Below are positions 7,582 through 13,880 of a stretch of DNA of 40,145 nt, piece by piece. The translations under genes and the position numbers were made by a program. Numbering within the stretch: the stretch's first letter is position 1; the number at the start of each line of letters is the position of its first letter. The stretch is from the NCBI GenBank assembly GCA_001552515.1, contig BCRI01000063.1, forward strand, positions 1 through 40,145, written 5' to 3'. The notes under the pieces are model-generated. The model saw only the letters and a program-made list of their open reading frames with translations, was not told the DNA's origin and ran no database searches. Source of the DNA: Sphaerimonospora mesophila NBRC 14179 = JCM 3151. Its GTDB lineage: Bacteria; Actinomycetota; Actinomycetes; Streptosporangiales; Streptosporangiaceae.

Positions 7582-9018
7582 ATGTCGCGTACCGACCCCT
7601 CCCCGTCCCGATGGCTCGTGCTGGGGGTGCTGTCCGTCACGATGCTGATGACGGTCCTGGACGGCAGCATCGTCACCGTGGCCATGCCCGCGATCCAGCG
7701 AGATCTCGGCTTCGCTCCCGCCGAGCTGAGCTGGACCGTCAACGCCTACTTCATCGCGTACGGCGGCCTGCTCCTGCTGGCCGGTCGGCTGGGCGACCTC
7801 CTCGGCCGCCGGAGCATGTTCCTGGCGGGCAACGCCGTCTTCGCCGTCGCGTCACTGCTCGCCGGGGCGGCGACCGGGCCGGGGACGCTGATCGGCGCCC
7901 GGTTCCTCCAGGGCGTCGGCAGCGCCATGGCCACGGCGGTCGTGCTCGGCATCCTGGTGACGACCTTCACGGACGCCGGCGAGCGGGCGAAGGCCATCGG
8001 CGTCTTCAGCTTCACCGGCGCCGCCGGGGCGGCCCTGGGGCAGGTGCTCGGCGGGGTGCTCACCGACGTGCTGAGCTGGAACTACATCTTCTTCATCAAC
8101 GTGCCGATCGGAGTGGTCGTGATCGCGCTGGCGGTGCGGGTGCTGCCCGCCCAGCGGGGGATCGGTCTGTCGGCCGGAGCCGACGCCCTCGGCGCTCTGC
8201 TGGTCACCGCGGGTCTGATGCTGGGCATCTACGCCGTCGTCAGGATCGAGCGGCACGGCATGGCGTCCCTGGCGTACGGCGCCGTTTCGCTCGCGCTGCT
8301 GGCCGCCTTCCTCGTCCGCCAGGCGGCCGCCCGGACCCCGCTCATGCCGCTGCGCGTCCTCCGGTCGCGTCACGTCGCCGGGGCCAACCTGGTGCAGGTT
8401 CTGACGCTCGGTGCCATGTTCGCCTTCCAGGTCGTCGTCGCGCTCTTCATGCAGCGGGTGCTCGGGTACGGCGCGCTCGACACCGGTCTGGCCATGCTCC
8501 CGGCGGCGCTGTCCATCGCGGGAATGTCGTTGTTCGTCTCCCCGCGGCTGATCACGCGCTTCGGCGCGCGAGCCGTACTGCTGGGCGGCCTGACGCTCCT
8601 CGCCGGCGCGATGGCCTGGCTCACCCGCGTTCCCGTCGACGCCCGCTACGCGACGGACCTGCTCCCCGTGATGGTGCTCGTCATGGGCGGCGGTCTGGTG
8701 CTCCCGGCACTGGCCACCCTCGGCATGTCCGAGGCGCGCTCCGACGACGCGGGTCTGGTGTCGGGACTGTTCAACACGACCCAGCAGATCGGCCCCGCCA
8801 TCGGCGTCGCGGTGCTGTCCGCGCTGGCCGCGTCCCGCACGCAGGAACTGCTGGCGGGCGGGGCCGGTGCGGCGGACGCGCTGACCGGAGGCTACCGCCT
8901 GGCCTTCACGGTCTCCCTCGCCCTGCTCGTCGCCGCCTTCGTGACCGCGCTCGCCGTACTGCGCCGGCCCCGGGCCGAGACGGAGCACCCGGCGGCACTC
9001 CGGCCCGAGCACGTGTAG
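7582..9018 (+). CDS. MFS exporter, DHA2 (EmrB/QacA) drug:H+ antiporter family
   Basis: This 478-residue membrane protein has about 14 predicted transmembrane segments. It starts with WLVLGVLSVTMLMTVLDGSI, whose LD in TM1 is typical of DHA2 proteins, then SWTVNAYFIAYGG and motif A (GRLGDLLGRRSMF). Motif C-like GAAGAALGQVLGGVL and FFINVPIGVVVIAL also match the family. It probably exports drugs or lipophilic metabolites using the proton gradient. ATG 7582 has a strong AGGAGG seven bases upstream, and the frame upstream to 7504 is not needed. The preceding MarR gene is the probable regulator. Confidence 0.93.
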   Translation: MSRTDPSPSRWLVLGVLSVTMLMTVLDGSIVTVAMPAIQRDLGFAPAELSWTVNAYFIAYGGLLLLAGRLGDLLGRRSMFLAGNAVFAVASLLAGAATGPGTLIGARFLQGVGSAMATAVVLGILVTTFTDAGERAKAIGVFSFTGAAGAALGQVLGGVLTDVLSWNYIFFINVPIGVVVIALAVRVLPAQRGIGLSAGADALGALLVTAGLMLGIYAVVRIERHGMASLAYGAVSLALLAAFLVRQAAARTPLMPLRVLRSRHVAGANLVQVLTLGAMFAFQVVVALFMQRVLGYGALDTGLAMLPAALSIAGMSLFVSPRLITRFGARAVLLGGLTLLAGAMAWLTRVPVDARYATDLLPVMVLVMGGGLVLPALATLGMSEARSDDAGLVSGLFNTTQQIGPAIGVAVLSALAASRTQELLAGGAGAADALTGGYRLAFTVSLALLVAAFVTALAVLRRPRAETEHPAALRPEHV

Positions 9019-9072
9019 CAGGAGACGGGGGCAAGCGCCGGCGGGACGCTCCAAGGGCCAGGCATTCCGGGT

Positions 9073-9111
9073 GAGCGTACGCTCGCGATCACGCGTCAGG
9101 ATCAGCCTGAC
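9073..9111. repeat. Two palindromes upstream of the ClpX-type zinc-finger gene
   Basis: GAGCGTACGCTC (9073-9084) is a perfect 12-bp palindrome. GTCAGG-atcag-CCTGAC (9095-9111) is a perfect 6-bp inverted repeat. Both lie in the 116-base gap between the MFS stop and the next ATG and could be operator sites. No classical terminator is visible after the MFS gene. Confidence 0.45.
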
Positions 9112-9134
9112 AAGCGAACCGACCGGAGGGCGAC

Positions 9135-9506
9135 ATGCCGGCTCCTTCTCTCGCCGAGCAGGAGATCCACTGCTCTTTCTGCGCCAAGCCCAAGACGGCC
9201 GTGGCCAAGATGATCGCCGGTGCGGGTGTCTACATCTGCAACGAGTGCGTCGGGCTCTGCAACGACGTGCTCGACCTGACCCCGGCGGCCGACACCGATC
9301 CCGAGATCTCGTGGCCGGACCGCATGACCGACGAGGAGATCCTCGAGTTCCTGCCCCGTGTCGCGGCCGTGAGCGCCCAGGTCGACGCCAACCTGCGGGT
9401 CTGGGTCGAGCGGCTGCGCGACCGCGGTGTCACCTGGGCAAGGATCGGCGCGGCTCTCGGTATGACCCGCCAGTCCGCCTGGGAGAGGTTCTCCGGGGAG
9501 GAGTGA
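9135..9506 (+). CDS. Stand-alone ClpX-type C4 zinc-finger protein with C-terminal helix-turn-helix
   Basis: This 123-residue protein has a treble-clef C4 zinc finger at residues 13-40 ([15 protein letters not shown] and then [10 protein letters not shown]). It closely resembles the N-terminal domain of the unfoldase ClpX, but the AAA+ ATPase domain is absent. The C-terminal third ([20 protein letters not shown]) looks like a helix-turn-helix. In ClpX this finger dimerises and binds adaptors or substrates, so this protein could be a Clp adaptor or a small DNA-binding regulator; neither is shown. GGAGG lies about five bases before ATG 9135. It stands alone and is convergent with the double-GntR genes. 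Confidence 0.85.
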   Translation: MPAPSLAEQEIHCSFCAKPKTAVAKMIAGAGVYICNECVGLCNDVLDLTPAADTDPEISWPDRMTDEEILEFLPRVAAVSAQVDANLRVWVERLRDRGVTWARIGAALGMTRQSAWERFSGEE

Positions 9507-9545
9507 GGCGGGAGGCGATCAGACGTCCGGCCCGGCCGGAAGGGG

Positions 9546-10025
9546 TCAGGCCCTGGGCCAGGCGTCGGGATCGCATACATAGGATCCGCGATAGGGCACG
9601 GTGAACACCCACCCATGCTCGCGAAGGAGCGCGGTGGCGTGCCTGGCGGTGGCTTTGGCGACCCCGTACTGCTGGATCAGCGTCTTCTCGCTCGGAATGG
9701 GACGGCCGGGCTTGAGGTCGCCCCGGCGAATGCGGTCCGCGATCTCATTGGCGATCTGTTCATAGGCGGCCGCCCTGCGGCGAACTCGGGGGACCGTTCC
9801 ATCGCCGACGAACGTGCCCTCCCCGTGCACGGTGTGGGCGAGGCCTCGCTCTCTCAGTTCGCGGGCGACGCGCCGGGCCGTGAGCCGGGCTATGCCGTAC
9901 TCGGTCGTCAGTTCGGCCTCGCTCGGTAACGGATCGCCCGGAGCGAGGTCTCCGTGGTCGATCCGCGTCCGAATCATCTCGGCGATCTGCTTGTAGACGG
10001 GAACCGGTCCATCACGATCGAGCAT
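9546..10025 (-). CDS. Double-GntR winged-helix protein A, no effector domain
   Basis: This 159-residue protein consists of two GntR winged helices and almost nothing else. Domain 1 (about 8-72) runs VYKQIAEMIRTRI, GDPLPSEAELTTEYGIARL, then HGEGTFVG. Domain 2 (about 87-153) runs YEQIANEIADRIRRGDLKPG, PIPSEKTLIQQYGVAKA, then YRGSYV. No UTRA, FCD or aminotransferase ligand domain is present. Two wings in one chain could let a monomer recognise a full operator. The neighbouring gene at 10071-10550 is a paralogue of exactly the same length and layout. ATG 10025 follows a TACCGT box by six bases with no Shine-Dalgarno, so the transcript is probably leaderless. Confidence 0.9.
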   Translation of the reverse strand: MLDRDGPVPVYKQIAEMIRTRIDHGDLAPGDPLPSEAELTTEYGIARLTARRVARELRERGLAHTVHGEGTFVGDGTVPRVRRRAAAYEQIANEIADRIRRGDLKPGRPIPSEKTLIQQYGVAKATARHATALLREHGWVFTVPYRGSYVCDPDAWPRA

Positions 10026-10070
10026 GTACCCACGGTAGACGAGCGGTGACGACCGGACGAGGGAAACGGG
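10026..10070 (-). promoter_or_regulatory. Leaderless promoter between the two double-GntR genes
   Basis: Read leftward, TACCGT lies six bases before the ATG of the downstream copy. The gap is only 45 bases, so this copy could be expressed both from its own promoter and by read-through. The upstream copy has the matching arrangement, TATCGT six bases before its GTG at 10550. Confidence 0.45.
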
Positions 10071-10550
10071 CTAGTCTCTCGGCCACTTCTCCTCCGGAGA
10101 CACGTAACTGCCCCGCTGCGGGACGGTGTAGACCCATCCCTGTTCCCGCAGGGCCGCGATCGCCTTGCGCGCCGTTTCTCGTGCCACCTTGTACTCCTGC
10201 ACAAGCGCGGTCTCGCTTGGAATCGGGCGCCGCAGCCGCAGGTCTCCGCTGCGTATCCGATCGACCAGGTCATTGGCGATCTTTCGATACAACGAGATCT
10301 TGCGCTGCTCCCTGGGCATCTCGGGCCGGCCCACGAAGGTGCCCTCGCCCTGAACGGTGTAGATGAGGCCTTCTTCGCGAAGCATGTGGAACGCGCGACG
10401 GGCGGTCGTCCGCGCGACGCCGAACCGGCTCTGAATCTCGGCCTCGCTTGGAACCGCGTGGCCGGGTGTCAGATCCCCGTCCAGAATCTGCCGCCGGAGG
10501 ATGTCGGCGATCTGGACGTACAGGTGAGTATCCCCATCGTGGTCGAGCAC
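10071..10550 (-). CDS. Double-GntR winged-helix protein B, paralogue of the adjacent gene
   Basis: This 159-residue protein has two GntR winged helices. Domain 1 carries LYVQIADILRRQILDGDLTP, SEAEIQSRFGVARTTARRAF and QGEGTFVG. Domain 2 carries LYRKIANDLVDRIRSGDLR, PIPSETALVQEYKVARE and QRGSYVSP. In both paralogues domain 1 ends in GEGTFVG and domain 2 in RGSYV, so the internal duplication is older than the gene duplication. GTG 10550 was chosen because it aligns with the start of the paralogue (VLDHDGD against MLDRDGP) and sits six bases after TATCGT. The longer frame to 10655 adds an unrelated Ser-rich stretch. No effector domain is seen. Confidence 0.88.
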   Translation of the reverse strand: MLDHDGDTHLYVQIADILRRQILDGDLTPGHAVPSEAEIQSRFGVARTTARRAFHMLREEGLIYTVQGEGTFVGRPEMPREQRKISLYRKIANDLVDRIRSGDLRLRRPIPSETALVQEYKVARETARKAIAALREQGWVYTVPQRGSYVSPEEKWPRD

Positions 10551-10655
10551 AGTCGCACGATAGGTGAACCGTAACGAGGGGTTCCGTCCGGATATGAGCC
10601 GTAGGCGACTACTCTTCTCACTGGACGGCGAGATACAACTAGACGTACTCTGCAA

Positions 10656-11330
10656 TCAAGCGTTCTCCAGGGGCGGGACCGGAACCCGGCGCCAGGCGGT
10701 GTCGGTGACGATCACGTGGTCGAGGAAGCGGAGGCCGACGGTGTCGGCGGCCTCGTGAAGGCGGGCGGTGACCTCGAGGTCGGCATGGCTGGGATCGAGA
10801 GAGCCGCTGGGGTGGTTGTGGGCGAGGCCGAACGCGGCCCCGCCTGAGGTGAGGACGGTGGAGATGATGTCGCGAACGGGCGCGGGGGTGTGGTCGCTCC
10901 CGCCCTCGCTGACCACGGCACGGCGGATGACCGCGCCGCGCGGGTCGCAGATGACGACGACGAGCCGCTCCCTGGGGTTCCCGTGGAGCATGGGGGCGGC
11001 CGCCGCCGCGATGTCCGCCGAGCAGGTGATGCGGACGCGTTCGGGCTCGGCGCGGGCCCGCCGGACGAGGTGGAAGGCCGCGGCGACGCGCGCCGCCTTG
11101 GCGGGACCGATGCCCGGCACGGCGAGCAGCCGGTGGGGGTCGGAGCGGGCGAGCTCGCCGAGGTCGCCGCAGTACGCGATGAGCCGGGAGGCGAGCTCGA
11201 CGGCGCTGACGCCCCTGACGCCCGAGCAGAGCAGCAGGGCGAGCAGCTCCCTGTCGGCGAGTGCCCCCGCGCCGGCCGTCATCAGCCGCTCGCGGGGCCG
11301 GTCGGCCAGGGGCAGGTCCTTGACGCGCAT
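10656..11330 (-). CDS. radC: RadC family JAMM-domain protein
   Basis: This 224-residue protein has an N-terminal UPF0758/helix-hairpin-helix region (VPGIGPAKAARV at about 71-82) and a C-terminal RadC/JAMM domain whose metal site AHNHPSGSLDPSHAD supplies His171, His173 and Asp184. Despite its name, a direct role in repair has not held up for the E. coli protein, and RadC proteins are frequent on mobile elements. ATG 11330 has GGAGG at five bases; the GTG six bases earlier is too close to that site. It follows a GntR/UTRA gene and precedes the double-GntR genes, all leftward. Confidence 0.92.
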   Translation of the reverse strand: MRVKDLPLADRPRERLMTAGAGALADRELLALLLCSGVRGVSAVELASRLIAYCGDLGELARSDPHRLLAVPGIGPAKAARVAAAFHLVRRARAEPERVRITCSADIAAAAAPMLHGNPRERLVVVICDPRGAVIRRAVVSEGGSDHTPAPVRDIISTVLTSGGAAFGLAHNHPSGSLDPSHADLEVTARLHEAADTVGLRFLDHVIVTDTAWRRVPVPPLENA

Positions 11331-11382
11331 CGACACCTCCGGATGGGGAATCCGGAACGGTTCTACCAGCGGGGACCGACAG

Positions 11383-12120
11383 TCAGGCGTGGACGGGGAT
11401 TCCGTACGCGAGCTGGAACCGGTCGCCGGGGATCACGATGTCACTGGTCTCCACCGCGCGGTCCCCGGCCCAGATGGTCCGCTCGACGTGCAGGACCTGG
11501 ACCCCGGCGGGCAGCTCCAGCAGGTCGATCTCGGTCGGCTGGGGCACCCGCACGTGGACGCTCTCGCCGATCTCCGTGACCGGGGTGCCCGCGGCGGCCA
11601 GCCGGGAGAGCATGCTCCTGCGCTCTCCCGTGCCCTCTTCGGGCGCCTGGCTCTGGCCAAACTCGAGCAGTTCATAAGACGTGAGGAGCTGCATCGGGCG
11701 GCCGTCGCCGCGGAGGACGAAGCTCACCTTGACGACGGGGCCGCAGCCCCCGAGCCGCAGACGTTGTGCGATCTCCTGGGGTGCCTCGACAAGCTCGCTC
11801 CGCCAGTTCGACGTCGGCTGCCGGCCGCAGGCCTGCATGTCCATGGTGAACCCGACCTGCGGATCGGCCGTGCGGTCACGCTGCAGGGGGAGCAGCACGG
11901 GTTTCTCCCGCACCCGGTGTCCAGACCCCACCCGGCCGATGATCAGGCCCTCCTGGACGAGTACGCGGAGCGCGTGGCGAGCGGCGGTCTCTCCCACGCT
12001 GTACTTCCGGGTGATCTGGTGGCGGGACGGGATCGGCGCCCCCGGAGGGAGCGTGCCGTCGATGATCTGGCGGCGGATGTCCTCGACTACGCGCAGGTAG
12101 ACCGGATCAGAGTTGGCCAT
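11383..12120 (-). CDS. GntR family regulator with UTRA ligand domain (HutC subfamily)
   Basis: This 245-residue protein has a winged helix at residues 5-75 (VYLRVVEDIRRQIIDGTLPP, PIPSRHQITRKYSVGETAAR) and a UTRA-like chorismate-lyase-fold domain at about 85-240, with VVKVSFVLRGDGRPMQLLTS and the terminal VLHVERTIWAGDRAVETSD. The effector is unknown. ATG 12120 matches the family start; AGGGA lies about 11 bases upstream. The intergenic region behind it holds a 10-bp inverted repeat that is a likely operator for this protein and the divergent small gene. HutC-type regulators also occur as KorSA-like controllers of actinobacterial integrative elements. Confidence 0.9.
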   Translation of the reverse strand: MANSDPVYLRVVEDIRRQIIDGTLPPGAPIPSRHQITRKYSVGETAARHALRVLVQEGLIIGRVGSGHRVREKPVLLPLQRDRTADPQVGFTMDMQACGRQPTSNWRSELVEAPQEIAQRLRLGGCGPVVKVSFVLRGDGRPMQLLTSYELLEFGQSQAPEEGTGERRSMLSRLAAAGTPVTEIGESVHVRVPQPTEIDLLELPAGVQVLHVERTIWAGDRAVETSDIVIPGDRFQLAYGIPVHA

Positions 12121-12161
12121 GAATCCATTCCCTGAGGGGCTGACGAAAGCTTCCCAATCTT

Positions 12162-12199
12162 GGCGTATCCGAAGAGCCACTCAGAGTAACGGATACGCC
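12162..12199. promoter_or_regulatory. Perfect 10-bp inverted repeat between divergent genes
   Basis: GGCGTATCCG (12162-12171) and CGGATACGCC (12190-12199) are perfect arms 18 bases apart, midway between the GntR/UTRA start (12120) and the rightward start (12236). It could be an operator for the GntR protein, or two half-sites spaced for dimers. A TACTCT box lies in the spacer, read leftward. Confidence 0.6.
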
Positions 12200-12235
12200 C
12201 TGTGACTCCAACTTTGCGCCCAGAAAGGTCGGCGA

Positions 12236-12559
12236 ATGGGCCAATCTCCCGCTAAGACGTCAGGTCCTGAAATTCCGCTTCCGCCGCCATATCACGGCAT
12301 ACATGTGGCCCCGATCCAGATGGGCCACCAGAAGATCAACTGGTTGAAGCCGACCGCCCGCAGCGATCGGGTGCGCGTTCGCGTGCACACCTGTGAATGC
12401 AAGGCGACGATCTACGAGCTGTGCCACTCCGGCGGTCTGGTGTTCATCCGCCGCACGATCCGGGGGCCGGAAGGATCGGACGTCCACGAGACCGAACGCC
12501 TGATCTCGGTGCGCATGGAAGTCCTCTGGAACAGACTCCTCCTCGGCGAGGCCCGCTGA
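12236..12559 (+). CDS. Small hypothetical protein, divergent from the GntR/UTRA regulator
   Basis: This 107-residue protein is not assigned to a family. The N-terminal 35 residues are Pro-rich (SGPEIPLPPPYHG). The rest is charged with beta character (DRVRVRVHTCECKATIYELC, SGGLVFIRRTIRG) and ends in a helix (MEVLWNRLLLGEAR). It contains three Cys (two as CEC), no signal peptide and no membrane segment. ATG 12236 has AAAGG seven bases upstream. Sharing an intergenic region and operator-like palindrome with the GntR gene suggests joint regulation. The coding character is supported by a clear start signal and position, but the function is unknown. Confidence 0.65.
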   Translation: MGQSPAKTSGPEIPLPPPYHGIHVAPIQMGHQKINWLKPTARSDRVRVRVHTCECKATIYELCHSGGLVFIRRTIRGPEGSDVHETERLISVRMEVLWNRLLLGEAR

Positions 12560-12885
12560 GCTCCGGTGGCCGGTCCCCGCCCGTCCCAAGGCGTCCAGAA
12601 GGGCCGCTCGGGCCGGGGATGCCACCTTCCGCGCGGAATCGGCGAAAAATTTTCGGCAGGCATGTGTAACGCGGGCGTAAGGCCCACCGATTGTTCGGGT
12701 AGAGGCCGCTGATGTGTGTACCCCCGAGCACATATCGGCGGCCTCTTTCGCTCCCGGAGCCGTCGACCCGAACGGGCGGCCACAGGTGATCAACGGAGTG
12801 ACCGGCGACGTGCGCTCCGGCGACAAGGGGCATAACGGGGTGCCGGGGTCCTACAACCGCCTGGAATCCGGGTACCGTTCGGTCT
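12560..12885 (+). other. Intergenic region before dapA with an 18-bp hairpin
   Basis: No gene is supported in these 326 bases. The main element is a long stem with arms 12701-12718 (AGAGGCCGCTGATGTGTG) and 12729-12746. It has 18 pairs including two G-U wobbles, a 10-base loop, and TTTCG directly after. It may be a terminator for the small upstream gene, or part of a structured RNA. Further on, TACCGT at 12873-12878 is the candidate dapA -10. Confidence 0.6.
12701..12746 (+). terminator. 18-bp stem-loop upstream of dapA
   Basis: The arms and the short T-run after the stem are described in the preceding entry. It lies about 140 bases past the stop of the small gene and 139 bases before the dapA start. 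A terminator is the simplest reading; a small RNA or an attenuator is possible. Confidence 0.5.
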
Positions 12886-12888
12886 ATG
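12873..12888 (+). promoter_or_regulatory. Putative leaderless promoter of dapA (-10 box)
   Basis: TACCGT (12873-12878) ends seven bases before the ATG at 12886 and no Shine-Dalgarno is present. dapB has the same layout, so both lysine-pathway genes appear to be leaderless. Confidence 0.45.
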
Positions 12889-13803
12889 GCATCGCCAACT
12901 GGAACTTCCGACGCCCCCTTCGGTCGCATGCTGACCGCGATGGTCACGCCGTTCACCTCTGACGGCGCCGTCGACTATGCGGGCGTCCAGCGGATCGCCG
13001 CATATCTCGTCGATGAGCAGCGCCACGACGGCCTTGTGATCAGTGGCACCACCGGGGAGTCCCCCACCACCACGGATGAGGAGAAGGACCGCATTCTCCG
13101 TGCGGTCGTCGAGGTCGTGGGCGACCGTGCTTTCGTCGTCGCAGGGGCCGGGAGCAACGACACCCGTCACAGTGTCGAGCTCGCCCGGGCCGCCGAGCGC
13201 GCGGGGGCGCACGGGTTGCTGGTGGTCACTCCCTACTACAACAAGCCTCCGCAGGAGGGCGTGTTCCAGCATTTCACCGCCATCGCCGACGCGGTGGGGC
13301 TGCCGGTGATGCTCTACGACATCCCCGGCAGGACCGGGGTTCCCATTGAGACCACGACTTTGGTGCGGCTCGCGCAGCACCCGCGGATCGTCGCGGTGAA
13401 GGACGCCAAGGGCGACCTGTTCGCGGGGTCCCAGGTCATGACGGCCACCGATCTCGTGTTCTACTCGGGAGACGACCTGCTCAACCTGCCGTGGCTGTCG
13501 GTCGGCGCGGCCGGGTTCGTCAGCGTGGCCGGTCACGTGATCGGCGCACAGCTCGCCTCCATGATCGAAAGCTATCGGTCCGGGGATGTCGCGGCCGCCC
13601 TCGAGACGCACCGCCGCGTGCTTCCCGTGGTCGCGGGCATCATGACGCGGACCCAGGGAGCGATCATGGCGAAGGCCGCGTTGACGCTGGTCGGCCAGGA
13701 CGGCGGACATGTACGGCTCCCGCTCGTCGACGCAACGGAGGACCAGATCGCGATGCTGCGTACGGACCTGGTCGCGGGCGGCGTGAAGCTTGCGGACACC
13801 TGA
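12886..13803 (+). CDS. dapA: 4-hydroxy-tetrahydrodipicolinate synthase
   Basis: This cytosolic enzyme condenses pyruvate with aspartate semialdehyde, the first committed step to diaminopimelate and lysine. The 305-residue protein has the class I aldolase TIM barrel. The SGTTGE substrate loop is at 53-58, the catalytic tyrosine Y144 lies in LYDIPGRTGVP, and the Schiff-base lysine K172 lies in IVAVKDAKGD. The conserved TPYYNKPPQEG is also seen. These residues and the position before rnj separate it from the DapA-family kdgD gene elsewhere in the window. ATG 12886 is the only start compatible with TAMVTPF about 18 residues in. The RNase J gene follows 77 bases later. Confidence 0.97.
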   Translation: MASPTGTSDAPFGRMLTAMVTPFTSDGAVDYAGVQRIAAYLVDEQRHDGLVISGTTGESPTTTDEEKDRILRAVVEVVGDRAFVVAGAGSNDTRHSVELARAAERAGAHGLLVVTPYYNKPPQEGVFQHFTAIADAVGLPVMLYDIPGRTGVPIETTTLVRLAQHPRIVAVKDAKGDLFAGSQVMTATDLVFYSGDDLLNLPWLSVGAAGFVSVAGHVIGAQLASMIESYRSGDVAAALETHRRVLPVVAGIMTRTQGAIMAKAALTLVGQDGGHVRLPLVDATEDQIAMLRTDLVAGGVKLADT

Positions 13804-13880
13804 CACATATGGAGACGAATGAGCGAGCGAAACACACGGAACAGCGGCACTGACCTACGGGGGACGGGGGAGGAGCTCGC

